Shown here: one piece after another, positions 10,316-18,784 of the stretch | Position numbering within the stretch: position 1 is the stretch's first letter | Layout: every line of letters starts with the position of its first letter | Source: Arthrobacter sp. DWC3 | GTDB taxonomy: Bacteria > Actinomycetota > Actinomycetes > Actinomycetales > Micrococcaceae | Assembly: GCF_002929375.1 (NCBI RefSeq) | Contig: NZ_PJIP01000009.1 | Location: forward strand, 1 to 64,000 | DNA: 64,000 nt | Direction of reading: 5' to 3' | Made by a program: the position numbers and the translations under genes | Notes under the pieces: generated by a model | Database searches by the model: none | Told to the model about the DNA's origin: nothing | What the model saw: only the letters and a program-made list of their open reading frames with translations

Positions 10316-11905
10316 TTAATTGCGTCGCCACCCCTCATGTGCCCACGATCCCGGTCCGTGCAGCCGACGCTCGTCGATCAGGTCCGCGACCACTGCACCG
10401 ATCTCGGTGGGAAGTCCGGAGACGACGACGGGCCCGCGCAGTGCCGCGCGCTGCCCGGCCCTGCCGTGGATGAGTGCTCCCGCGGCGGCGACCGCCGCCC
10501 ACAGGTCCTCCTCGGCGACGCCCATGCGCCGGGCGGCGCCGGCGTCGTCGGCAAGGGTCGCGGCAAGCGCCCCGATGATCCCGGAGAGCGTGTCGCCGGC
10601 TCCCGCCGTGGCCAGCCAGGGTGTGGCATCGGCCTGCACGAAGAGGGTACCGGAGGGTGCCGCGATGACGGTGGTGAACCCCTTGAGGAGCACGGTCGCG
10701 CCGGTCAGCTCCGCGGCCCGCAGGGCGAAGCGCGCGGGGTCCGCCTCGATGGCGGGTCTGCCGACGTCGAGCCCGCGGGCGGCGAGCAGGTCGCGCAGCT
10801 CCCCCGCGTGGGGCGTGAGGACCACCTGCGGCCCCACGCGCTCGGGCACCTCGGTGAGGGCGCCCGCGTCGACGACGACGGGCAGGCCGGAGGCCAGGGC
10901 ATCGACGGCGCGACGGCGCTGGTCGTCGTCGTCCACCGCACCGGGCCCGACCACCCACGCCTGCGAGCGCGCCTCACCGATGGTTCCGGTGGAGGCCACG
11001 GCCTCGGGTGTCCGCTGGTGGATCAGCGCGGCGACCGCGGCAGGGCCGAGGTAGCGCACCATGCCGACGCCGGTGGCGAGGGCGGCCCCGACGGCGAGGA
11101 CGGCGGCTCCCGGGTAGCGGGCGGATCCGGCGGCGACGCCGAGCACGCCGCGTGAGTACTTGTGGTCGTGCGCGCCGGGAAGACGCAGCAGCGCCGCGGC
11201 GTCGGCGTCGAGCAGGGAGCGGGCCGCGGGCGTGAACGGGGAGAGGTCGAGGCCGATGTCCACCACGTTCAGCTCACCGGCCGCCACGGCGCCGTCGCCG
11301 ATCAGCAGTCCCGGCTTCGCCGCGCCGAAGGTGACCGTGGCATCCGCCTGGAGCACGGGGCCGTCGACGAGTCCCGAGTCCACGCCGATGCCGCTCGGCA
11401 GGTCGCAGGCGATCACGAGCGTGGACCGTCGGCCGCGGGGGCCGGCGGCGCCGTCGAAGGCCTGCACGAAGGCTGCGCCGACGCCGCGGAGGCCTCCACT
11501 GGCACCGGTGCCGAGGATCCCGTCGATGAGGAGGTCGGCCGAGGCGGCGTGCGCCGCGATGCCCGGGACTCCGGCGTCGTCGAGCGGGACGCTCCTGCCG
11601 CCGGCGGCGAGGAAGCTCTCGAGGGCCTCGGTGTGGACACGCTCGGAGGTGAGGACGGCCGTTGCCGCGACACCGCGGCGCAGCAGCCGCTCCCCCGCGT
11701 ACAGTGCATCCGCGCCGTTGTTGCCGCTGCCGGCGAGCACGACGGCGGTGGCACCGTACGTCCCGCGGCCGGCCTCGCGCAGCAGCCCCAGGGCGACGCC
11801 GAACAGGCCGTGCGCGGCCTTCTGCATGAGGGCATGCCCCTGCCCGGCATCGATGAGGGGGGCCTCCGCAGCGCGGACGTCACCCCCGGAAAAGGCAGAC
11901 AGCAT
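10316..11905 (-). CDS. nnr: bifunctional NAD(P)H-hydrate epimerase / ADP-dependent NAD(P)H-hydrate dehydratase
   Basis: A metabolite-repair enzyme that restores damaged, hydrated NADH and NADPH. The N-terminal YjeF_N epimerase domain (about 1-215) shows AGSGNNGADALYAGE. The C-terminal ribokinase-like dehydratase domain (about 230-520) shows VLTPHAGELRDL and the ATP/ADP-site motif AGAGDTLSGIIGA. I place the start at the ATG at 11905, giving MLSAFSGGDVRAAEAPL, because this is where family similarity begins. An upstream in-frame ATG at 11944 would add 13 unlikely residues. It follows acpS closely, a common actinobacterial arrangement. Confidence 0.93.
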   Translation of the reverse strand: MLSAFSGGDVRAAEAPLIDAGQGHALMQKAAHGLFGVALGLLREAGRGTYGATAVVLAGSGNNGADALYAGERLLRRGVAATAVLTSERVHTEALESFLAAGGRSVPLDDAGVPGIAAHAASADLLIDGILGTGASGGLRGVGAAFVQAFDGAAGPRGRRSTLVIACDLPSGIGVDSGLVDGPVLQADATVTFGAAKPGLLIGDGAVAAGELNVVDIGLDLSPFTPAARSLLDADAAALLRLPGAHDHKYSRGVLGVAAGSARYPGAAVLAVGAALATGVGMVRYLGPAAVAALIHQRTPEAVASTGTIGEARSQAWVVGPGAVDDDDQRRRAVDALASGLPVVVDAGALTEVPERVGPQVVLTPHAGELRDLLAARGLDVGRPAIEADPARFALRAAELTGATVLLKGFTTVIAAPSGTLFVQADATPWLATAGAGDTLSGIIGALAATLADDAGAARRMGVAEEDLWAAVAAAGALIHGRAGQRAALRGPVVVSGLPTEIGAVVADLIDERRLHGPGSWAHEGWRRN

Positions 11906-11949
11906 ATGGTTGAGCTTAGCGGTAAGCAGGCCGATAATCAGCAAGGTTA

Positions 11950-12321
11950 CTATTTTGCACTCGGCGGCGCTGTGCCCTCCGCGACCACCATCGCCGTGGC
12001 GAGTCCGCCGTCGTGGCTGATGGACAGGTGCCAGGTCTCGACGCCGCGGGCCCGGGCCGCATCCGCGACCGTCCCGTCGACCACCACGGACGGTGCACCG
12101 GCGTGGTCCACCTCGATGGTGCAGTGCTGCCAGTTCATGCCCACGGGAGCGCCGATGGCCTTGGCGATGGCCTCCTTGGCGGCGAAGCGCGCAGCCAGGG
12201 AGCGTGTGGTGAGGCCTCGCTCGGAGGGGACGAACAACCGCTCCAGGAGGGCCGGTGTCCGCTCGAGCTGCTGCCGGAATCGCTCGATGTCCACGACGTC
12301 CACGCCGATGCCGACGATCAC
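11950..12321 (-). CDS. acpS: holo-[acyl-carrier-protein] synthase
   Basis: A 123-residue AcpS-type phosphopantetheinyl transferase. It moves 4'-phosphopantetheine from CoA to acyl carrier protein in fatty acid synthesis. The start is a GTG giving [15 protein letters not shown], whose Asp residues bind Mg, and the second signature is [13 protein letters not shown] at about 65-80. The length is normal for a bacterial AcpS. It sits between glmS and nnr on the same strand, the usual actinobacterial order. Confidence 0.96.
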   Translation of the reverse strand: MIVGIGVDVVDIERFRQQLERTPALLERLFVPSERGLTTRSLAARFAAKEAIAKAIGAPVGMNWQHCTIEVDHAGAPSVVVDGTVADAARARGVETWHLSISHDGGLATAMVVAEGTAPPSAK

Positions 12322-12375
12322 GCCGTGGCCCTGCCCGGCACCGCCGCGCCCGTGCGCGGCGGCACCCGGAGGGGA

Positions 12376-14316
12376 CTACTCAACCGTGACCGACTTCGCC
12401 AGGTTGCGCGGCTGGTCCACGTCGTAGCCCTTGGCGCTGGCGAGGGCCAGCGCGAAGATCTGCAGCGGCACGGTGGTCAGCAGCGGCGCGAGGAGCGTCG
12501 GCGAGGCGGGCACGTAGAAGACGTGCTCCGAGTAGGCCTCCACGGAGGTGTCGCCCTCCTCGGCGATGACGATCGTGACCGCACCGCGAGCACGGATCTC
12601 CTGGACGTTCGAGACCACCTTGGCGTGCAGCGAGTCGCGGGTGCTCGGCGACGGCATGACCACCACCACGGGCTGGCCCTCCTCGATCAGGGCGATCGGG
12701 CCGTGCTTCAGCTCACCGGCGGCGAAGCCCTCAGCGTGGATGTAGGCGAGCTCCTTGAGCTTGAGTGCACCCTCCATCGCGACCGGGAAGCCGACGTGCC
12801 GGCCGAGGAAGAGCACCGACTTCGCGTTGACCATGTCGGCGCCGAGCTGCTTGACCTTGTCGGCGTCGTCGAGGATGGACTGGATCTTCGCCGGGATGGT
12901 CGAGAGGTCGTTGAGCACGTCCGCGATCTCGTCGCGGTACTTGTTGCCGCGCAGCTGCGCGAGGTAGAGGCCCAGCAGGTACGCGGCGGTGATCTGCGCG
13001 AGGAACGCCTTCGTGGAGGCCACGGCGATCTCCGGGCCGGCGTGCGTATAGATCACGGCATCCGACTCGCGTGGGATCGTGGACCCGTTGGTGTTGCAGA
13101 TCGCCACGACCTTGGCGCCCTGCTCGCGGGCGTACCGGACGGCCATGAGCGTGTCCATGGTCTCGCCGGACTGCGACACGGCGACCACGAGGGTCTTCTC
13201 GTTGACGATCGGGTCGCGGTAGCGGAACTCGTGGGACAGCTCAACCTCGGTGGGGATGCGGCACCAGTGCTCGATGGCGTACTTGGCCACCTGCCCCGCG
13301 TAGGCGGAGGTGCCGCAGGCGAGGACCACGATCTTGTCGACGGAGCGCAGGATCGCCTCGTCGATGCGCAGCTCGTCCAGCACCAGGTTGCCCGAGACGT
13401 CGGAGCGCCCGAGGAGCGTCTGGCCGACGGCGTCCGGCTGGTCGTGGATCTCCTTCTCCATGAAGGAGTCGAAGCCACCCTTCTCGGCTGCGGCGGCGTC
13501 CCAGCTGACGTGGAACTCGGTGCCCTCGGCGGGTGCACCGAAGAAGTCGGTAATGGTGACCTCGTCGGGCGTGATGGTGACGATCTGGTCCTGGCCCAGT
13601 TCGACGGCGCGGCGCGTGAAGTCGATGAAGCCGGAGACGTCGGAGCCGAGGAAGTTCTCGCCGTCGCCGAGGCCCACCACGAGCGGGCTGTTGCGGCGGC
13701 CCGCGACGACCGTGCCGGGCTGGTCCTGGTGGATGGCGAGGAGGGTGAAGGCGCCCTCGAGGCGCTGGCAGGCCTGCTGCAGCGCGAGCGTGAGGAGGTC
13801 GCCCTCCGTGCCGCTGTCCACGAGGCGGCGGTACAGGTGGCCGACGAGTCCCGCCGCCACCTCGGTGTCGGTGTCCGAGATGAACGTGAGGCCCTCGCCC
13901 GTCAGTTCCGCCTTGAGCTCGGCGTAGTTCTCGATGATGCCGTTGTGGATCAGGGCCAGCCGGCCATCGTCCGCCAGGTGCGGGTGGGCGTTCTGGTCGG
14001 TGGGGCCGCCGTGCGTGGCCCAGCGCGTGTGGCCGATCCCGGTCAGCGAGCGCGGCAGCGGCGCTGCTGCCAGTTCACCGACGAGGTTGGTCAGCTTGCC
14101 GGCCTTCTTCCGCGACTCGATACCCGCCGGGGTGATGACGGCGACACCGGCGGAGTCGTACCCGCGGTACTCGAGCCGGCGAAGGCCCTCCATGACGACG
14201 TCGAGCGCCCCGTGGCGCGCTTCCGACGATTCCTGGTCGAACGCCGGAGCGACCGAGTCAAGCGCCGACGATCCCTGGCCGTGGTCCCGGCCTACATAGC
14301 CCACAATTCCGCACAT
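12376..14316 (-). CDS. glmS: glutamine--fructose-6-phosphate aminotransferase (isomerizing)
   Basis: A 646-residue enzyme that makes glucosamine-6-phosphate from fructose-6-phosphate and glutamine, the first committed step to UDP-GlcNAc. The start must be the ATG at 14316, because maturation exposes Cys2 of MCGIVGYVG as the N-terminal nucleophile; the frame stays open another 38 codons upstream but these are not part of the enzyme. The glutaminase domain spans about 1-280 and includes [19 protein letters not shown]. Two SIS sugar-isomerase domains follow, with [10 protein letters not shown], and the C-terminus ends NLAKSVTVE as in the family. It is divergent from coaA with only 61 bases between the starts. 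Together with glmM in this window it covers two successive steps of the pathway. Confidence 0.97.
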   Translation of the reverse strand: MCGIVGYVGRDHGQGSSALDSVAPAFDQESSEARHGALDVVMEGLRRLEYRGYDSAGVAVITPAGIESRKKAGKLTNLVGELAAAPLPRSLTGIGHTRWATHGGPTDQNAHPHLADDGRLALIHNGIIENYAELKAELTGEGLTFISDTDTEVAAGLVGHLYRRLVDSGTEGDLLTLALQQACQRLEGAFTLLAIHQDQPGTVVAGRRNSPLVVGLGDGENFLGSDVSGFIDFTRRAVELGQDQIVTITPDEVTITDFFGAPAEGTEFHVSWDAAAAEKGGFDSFMEKEIHDQPDAVGQTLLGRSDVSGNLVLDELRIDEAILRSVDKIVVLACGTSAYAGQVAKYAIEHWCRIPTEVELSHEFRYRDPIVNEKTLVVAVSQSGETMDTLMAVRYAREQGAKVVAICNTNGSTIPRESDAVIYTHAGPEIAVASTKAFLAQITAAYLLGLYLAQLRGNKYRDEIADVLNDLSTIPAKIQSILDDADKVKQLGADMVNAKSVLFLGRHVGFPVAMEGALKLKELAYIHAEGFAAGELKHGPIALIEEGQPVVVVMPSPSTRDSLHAKVVSNVQEIRARGAVTIVIAEEGDTSVEAYSEHVFYVPASPTLLAPLLTTVPLQIFALALASAKGYDVDQPRNLAKSVTVE

Positions 14317-14377
14317 GTCACCTAGCGTACCGGTGGCCGCGTTTGTTAATGCGCAAGGCACCGGGCAGAATCGTGAG

Positions 14378-15355
14378 GTGAGTGACACAAGCACGGGCAC
14401 GCAGCAGGCCACCAGTGCCGAATCCTTCACACCCTTCGTCGAACTGGACCGCCAGATGTGGTCCCGCCTGTCGCACGAGATCGAGAGCCCGCTGAACGTC
14501 GAGGACGTCCAGCGTCTCCGCGGACTCGGCGACGCGCTGAACCTGGACGAGGTGCGCGAGGTCTACCTCCCCCTCTCCCGCCTGCTGAACCTGTACACGG
14601 CCGCAGCAGGGCAGCTGCACGCGGCCACCAACACCTTCCTCGGTGAGACCACCACACGGACACCGTTCGTGATCGGCGTGGCCGGGTCGGTGGCCGTGGG
14701 CAAGTCGACGACGGCGCGCGTGCTGCGCGAACTGCTGCGGCGCTGGCCGGACACGCCCGACGTGGAACTCATCACCACGGACGGGTTCCTGTACCCGAAC
14801 GCGGAACTGCACCGCCGCGGACTCATGCAGCGCAAGGGTTTCCCCGAGTCCTACGACCGCCGCCGGCTGCTCCGGTTCGTCAGCGAGGTCAAGAGCGGGG
14901 CGGCCGAGGTCAGGGCGCCGTCGTACTCGCACCTCACCTACGACATCGTGCCCGGCCGGGAGATCGTGGTGCGCCGGCCGGACGTGCTGATCGTCGAGGG
15001 CCTCAACGTCCTGGCGCCCGCGCGGCCGAGGACGGACGGCATCACGGGGCTCGCCGTGAGTGACTTCTTCGACTTCTCCATCTTCGTGGACGCGAAGACC
15101 GCGCACATCGAGCAGTGGTACATCGACCGCTTCCAGTCCCTCCGGTCCAGTGCGTTCGCCGATCCGGAGTCCTACTTCCACCGCTACGCGGGCCTCAGCG
15201 ACGAGGAGGCACAGCGGACGGCGAGGGGCATCTGGGAGCGCATCAACGAGCCCAACCTCGTGACCAACGTGCTGCCCACGCGCGGCCGGGCCCAGCTGGT
15301 GCTCACCAAGGACGCCGACCACTCCGTGCGTCGCATGCTGCTGCGGAAGACCTGA
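14378..15355 (+). CDS. coaA: pantothenate kinase, type I
   Basis: Phosphorylates pantothenate, the first step of CoA synthesis in the cytoplasm. Starting at the GTG at 14378 ([10 protein letters not shown]) gives 325 residues, close to the usual bacterial length. An upstream ATG at 14315 overlaps the glmS start and would add 21 residues. The P-loop is [16 protein letters not shown] at about 116-131, followed by [10 protein letters not shown] and the conserved KGFPESYD. The Shine-Dalgarno is weak. The gene for an M15 peptidase follows after two bases, so the two are probably co-transcribed. Confidence 0.94.
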   Translation: MSDTSTGTQQATSAESFTPFVELDRQMWSRLSHEIESPLNVEDVQRLRGLGDALNLDEVREVYLPLSRLLNLYTAAAGQLHAATNTFLGETTTRTPFVIGVAGSVAVGKSTTARVLRELLRRWPDTPDVELITTDGFLYPNAELHRRGLMQRKGFPESYDRRRLLRFVSEVKSGAAEVRAPSYSHLTYDIVPGREIVVRRPDVLIVEGLNVLAPARPRTDGITGLAVSDFFDFSIFVDAKTAHIEQWYIDRFQSLRSSAFADPESYFHRYAGLSDEEAQRTARGIWERINEPNLVTNVLPTRGRAQLVLTKDADHSVRRMLLRKT

Positions 15356-15357
15356 CG

Positions 15358-16275
15358 GTGCGCGCCAGGGGGTCGGCTGCGGCGATGCTGCTCGTGCTGG
15401 CACTGTCCGCGTGCTCGGGTGCGGACCCCGCTGCGACCGTGTCGACCGCCGTCGCGCCGTCGTCGAGTCCCGCAGCCACCGGATCCACTGCGTCCGCAAC
15501 CTCCGACCCGTCGGCCGGCCCGGATGGGTCGGCCGGTCCCGACCCGTCGCCGACCGCCGATGCCGGCGCCGGCACGCTCCCGGCGCCGGTCCAGCGCGAG
15601 CCCGCACCCGCGACGTCCGGGGCGGCCGCCGACCCGACGGCGAGTCCCACGACGAGCCCCACCGCGACTCCCCCGGCAGCCGGCACCTACACGGACCCGA
15701 CCGCCGTCGACGTCGTCGTGAACAAGCGCCGGCCCCTGGTCCCCCTGGACTTCGCACCCGCCGAACTGCGGCAGCCCGATGTCGCCACAGCCACGGACAA
15801 CGCCCTGCTGCGTCCCGACGTCGCCGCAGCCGTCGAGGAGATGTTCGCGGCGGCAGGCAACGACGGCGTCGCGCTCACCCTGGTCAGCGGCTACCGCTCC
15901 TTCGCCACCCAGGAGGCGACCTATGCCTCATGGGTGGCGCAGTACGGCGATGCGGCAGGCGCCGACACGGTCTCCGCGCGGCCGGGCTACTCGGAGCACC
16001 AGACAGGGCTCGCGTTCGACATCGGCCAGGCGGACGGTGCGTGCACGCTCGTCCTCTGCTTCCGGGACACCCCCGCCGGCCAGTGGGCAGCGACCCGTGC
16101 CGCGGACTTCGGGTTCATCCTCCGCTACCCGCTGGGGTTCCACGAGATCACGGGCTTCTCCGCGGAATCGTGGCACTTCCGGTACGTGGGCAAGGACGTC
16201 TCGCTGGCCATGAAGGCAGCCGGCACGCAGACGCTCGAGGAGCATCTCGGACTGCCCGCAGCGCCCTCCTACTGA
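15358..16275 (+). CDS. D-alanyl-D-alanine carboxypeptidase lipoprotein (peptidase M15B, VanY family)
   Basis: A 305-residue predicted lipoprotein. I chose the GTG at 15358 because it yields a short signal peptide ending in the lipobox LSAC (RARGSAAAMLLVLALSAC), so Cys19 would be lipidated. A Ser/Pro/Thr/Ala-rich spacer runs to about residue 115. The zinc peptidase domain follows with SGYRSFATQ, the metal motif SEHQTGLAFD and the catalytic-site motif ESWHFRY near the C-terminus. It is predicted to trim D-Ala from peptidoglycan stem peptides on the outer face of the membrane. It starts two bases after coaA and meets the SDR gene tail to tail. Confidence 0.92.
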   Translation: MRARGSAAAMLLVLALSACSGADPAATVSTAVAPSSSPAATGSTASATSDPSAGPDGSAGPDPSPTADAGAGTLPAPVQREPAPATSGAAADPTASPTTSPTATPPAAGTYTDPTAVDVVVNKRRPLVPLDFAPAELRQPDVATATDNALLRPDVAAAVEEMFAAAGNDGVALTLVSGYRSFATQEATYASWVAQYGDAAGADTVSARPGYSEHQTGLAFDIGQADGACTLVLCFRDTPAGQWAATRAADFGFILRYPLGFHEITGFSAESWHFRYVGKDVSLAMKAAGTQTLEEHLGLPAAPSY

Positions 16276-16282
16276 CCGGAGC

Positions 16283-17041
16283 TCACCGCGCTCCGCCGGT
16301 CGGCCGCCGCCCGGGGGCCGACAGGGGTATGCCGGTCTCGTCGGCCAGCACGCGGAGCAGGTGGTCCTGGAACGCGGTGTCGTGCACGGCGTCGTGCGGT
16401 TCGCGCCGCTGCCGGTGGAACCAGTAGCCGCCACTCGCCAGCGCATCCGGGTCGTCGCCGGTCGCCAGCCACACCTGGGTCCGATGGCCGAGGTCGAGGT
16501 CGTCCGGTGCGTTCGGGCCCCCCATGCGGGTGGGCACCCAGCCGGGATCGACGGCACTCGCCAGCAGATCGGGGCGCACCCGGGCCAGTGCGGCGACGAA
16601 CGTCGTGACGAAGAGCTTGCTGTCGCTGTAGGAGCCGGGCACGGTGCCCCGCCAGTCCACCCCCTGCAGCGTCGCGTGTCCGCCGTAGTGCGAGCCGCTG
16701 CTGAGGTAGACGTGGCGGCGCGGGCCGTCGAGCAGCGCGGTGAGCAGGTACGGAGCGATCACGTTGACGGGCATCACGGGCCGGCCGGTGTGGACGCCGG
16801 CGTTGTGGATCACGGCGTCCAGCGGCTCCGCGGCATTCAGCTCCGCCGCGATCCGTCCGACGGCGTCGCGCTGCTCGAGGTCGCCCACCACGAGTCCGGC
16901 GCCACGCGCCGCGAGCGCGGCGAGGCCGGCGGCACGGTCCTCGTTGCGGGCGTGCGCCACGACGTCGTGCCCCTGCTCCAGCAGGGTCTCCACGGCAGCC
17001 AGGCCGAGGCCCTCTGCCGATCCCGTGACCAGGATCCTCAT
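16283..17041 (-). CDS. short-chain dehydrogenase/reductase
   Basis: A 252-residue SDR-family NAD(P)-dependent oxidoreductase. The start at 17041 is set by a GGAAGG site and by MRILVTGSAEGLGLAAVE, which carries the cofactor motif TGxxxGxG at about 6-13. VIHNAGVHTG is the NAG motif and YSDSK the catalytic YxxxK. The segment after it (VDPGWVPTRMGGPNAPDDL) resembles the classical family. The substrate cannot be told from sequence. It sits between the M15 peptidase and the nitrate cluster and reads away from narK, so a link to either is not implied. The open frame upstream of 17041 is not coding. Confidence 0.88.
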   Translation of the reverse strand: MRILVTGSAEGLGLAAVETLLEQGHDVVAHARNEDRAAGLAALAARGAGLVVGDLEQRDAVGRIAAELNAAEPLDAVIHNAGVHTGRPVMPVNVIAPYLLTALLDGPRRHVYLSSGSHYGGHATLQGVDWRGTVPGSYSDSKLFVTTFVAALARVRPDLLASAVDPGWVPTRMGGPNAPDDLDLGHRTQVWLATGDDPDALASGGYWFHRQRREPHDAVHDTAFQDHLLRVLADETGIPLSAPGRRPTGGAR

Positions 17042-17272
17042 GATCGTGCCCTTCCGTAGCATCGGGTGACCGTGGCCCACCGCGCCCGGTGCGGCGGCAC
17101 GGTGCGCCCAGCATCGCGTGCCTCCGCGGGGTGCGCAACCCCGGTGGTCCTGCCGGCGCCGATGCGCTCCGACGGGGGCCCGGACCGGGACCGGGAGGCA
17201 CCAGGGATGGGGCAGGGATGGGGCAGGTCCCACCCGGACCGCGATCTCACGGGGCCGCCGGAGGACGGATAG

Positions 17273-17332
17273 GTGAACGTCACGGAGCGTTCACGCAGCG
17301 CGCAGCGAACGGAAACGCACCCTCACTAGCGT
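17273..17332 (+). promoter_or_regulatory. narK promoter with GlnR-like box and palindrome
   Basis: A GlnR-like site GTCAC-N6-TTCAC (17279-17294) is followed, 32 bases later, by a -10-like TAGCGT (17327-17332). The nirD promoter has the same hexamer at the same distance from its box. No -35 hexamer is visible, fitting activator dependence. A perfect 7-bp inverted repeat, GTGAACG (17273-17279) and CGTTCAC (17288-17294), overlaps the box. The preceding stretch 17042-17272 holds only an 11-bp tandem repeat at 17204-17225 and no gene. Confidence 0.55.
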
Positions 17333-17368
17333 CGGGGGAAAGCAGCCACAACGCCCCTGGAGGACTCC

Positions 17369-18781
17369 GTGAGCATCGACGAAGCAGCATCTCCCGCACT
17401 GGCGACCGCGGCTCCCGCGCCCGCCGCGAGCGCACCCCCGCTGGTCCACCGTCCGGGCCGGTGGATCGACCACTGGGATGCCGAGGACTCCGCCCAGTGG
17501 GACGGCGGCGGGAAGTCCATCGCCCGGCGCAACCTGCAGTGGTCGATCGCCTGCGAGTTCCTCGGCTTCGTGGTCTGGCAACTGTGGTCCATCGTCGTGG
17601 TCTACCTGCCCGCGGCGGGCTTCACCTTCACGACGTCGCAGATCTTCTGGCTGATCTCCATGCCGTCACTGGTCGGCGCGACGCTGCGTATCCCCTACAC
17701 GTTCATGGTCCCCAGGTTCGGTGGCCGGAACTGGACGATCATCTCCGCGCTGCTCCTGCTGATCCCGACCGTCGGGCTCGGACTGTGCGTCTCGAATCCG
17801 GAGACCCCGTTCGGGGTGATGCTCGCCGTCGCGGCACTCGCAGGTTTCGGTGGCGGCAACTTCGCGAGTTCGATGGCGAACATCACGTTCTTCTACCCGG
17901 CGCGCGAGAAGGGGTGGGCACTCGGCCTGAACGCCGCGGGCGGCAACCTCGGCGCGGCCGTCGCGCAGCTGGTGGTGCCCATCGTGATCGCCCTCGGGGC
18001 CGCCGCGACACTGGACCTGCCCCTCGCCGGCTGGATCTGGGTCCCCCTGATCCTCGCCGCCGCCTTCGGCGCCTGGAGGTTCATGGACAATCTCTCCAGC
18101 GCGAAGAGCGATCTCGCCGGGTCGCTCGCAGCCGTCCGCGAACCGCACCTGTGGATCATGGCGCTGCTCTACATCGGGACGTTCGGGTCCTTCATCGGGT
18201 TCGCCGGGGTCTTCCCGAAACTGATCGTCGATTCCTTCCCCGCCTTCTCGACGATCGCCATGGGACCGGCGACCCTGTCCCTCGCGTTCCTCGGCCCGCT
18301 CGTCGGCTCGCTCGCCCGGCCCTTCGGCGGACGGCTCGCCGACCGTTTCGGCGGAGCAGCGATCACCGTGGGTGCCTTCGCCGTGATGGCGGCGATCGCC
18401 CTGGCCGTGGTCTGGACGCTCCCCCTCACGAACTTCTGGCTCTTCCTCGGGCTCTTCCTGGTCCTGTTCGCGGCGGCCGGCGCGGGCAACGGCGCTACGT
18501 ACCGGATGATCCCCGTCATCTTCGCCCGGCGGGGAGCCGCGGCAGGATCGGAACTCCGGGAATCGGTGAGCACCGCCCGCAAGTCCGCCGCCGCCCTGGG
18601 CCTCATCTCGGCGGTCGGCGCCTACGGCGGCTTCCTCATCCCGCAGGTCCTCAACGCCTCGAAGGGCGCCTCGGGCAGTTACGACGGTGCGTTCTACGGC
18701 TTCGTGGGCGGATACGTCCTGATGCTCGCCGTCACCTGGTTCTTCTACCTCCGTCGCTCGTCGACCCTCGGCAAGGTCTGA
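17369..18781 (+). CDS. narK: nitrate/nitrite transporter, MFS NarK family
   Basis: A 470-residue major facilitator protein with about 12 membrane segments, predicted to import nitrate or exchange nitrate and nitrite. The cytosolic N-terminus carries WIDHWDAEDSAQWDGGG and ends in ARRNLQWSI. The two family nitrate signatures are visible as Gly-rich segments, AALAGFGGGNFASSM in TM5 and FAAAGAGNGATYRM in TM11. The GTG start has a GGAGGA site seven bases upstream. nasC begins three bases after the stop. It opens the nitrate assimilation cluster and is preceded by the proposed GlnR box. Confidence 0.94.
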   Translation: MSIDEAASPALATAAPAPAASAPPLVHRPGRWIDHWDAEDSAQWDGGGKSIARRNLQWSIACEFLGFVVWQLWSIVVVYLPAAGFTFTTSQIFWLISMPSLVGATLRIPYTFMVPRFGGRNWTIISALLLLIPTVGLGLCVSNPETPFGVMLAVAALAGFGGGNFASSMANITFFYPAREKGWALGLNAAGGNLGAAVAQLVVPIVIALGAAATLDLPLAGWIWVPLILAAAFGAWRFMDNLSSAKSDLAGSLAAVREPHLWIMALLYIGTFGSFIGFAGVFPKLIVDSFPAFSTIAMGPATLSLAFLGPLVGSLARPFGGRLADRFGGAAITVGAFAVMAAIALAVVWTLPLTNFWLFLGLFLVLFAAAGAGNGATYRMIPVIFARRGAAAGSELRESVSTARKSAAALGLISAVGAYGGFLIPQVLNASKGASGSYDGAFYGFVGGYVLMLAVTWFFYLRRSSTLGKV

Positions 18782-18784
18782 GCG

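Noticed and set aside
14317-14430. 38-residue N-terminal extension of GlmS
   Set aside because: The catalytic cysteine must follow the initiator methionine of MCGIVGYVG, so the upstream open codons are not part of the protein. A leaderless start, suggested by TACGCT seven bases before the ATG, is possible but unproven.
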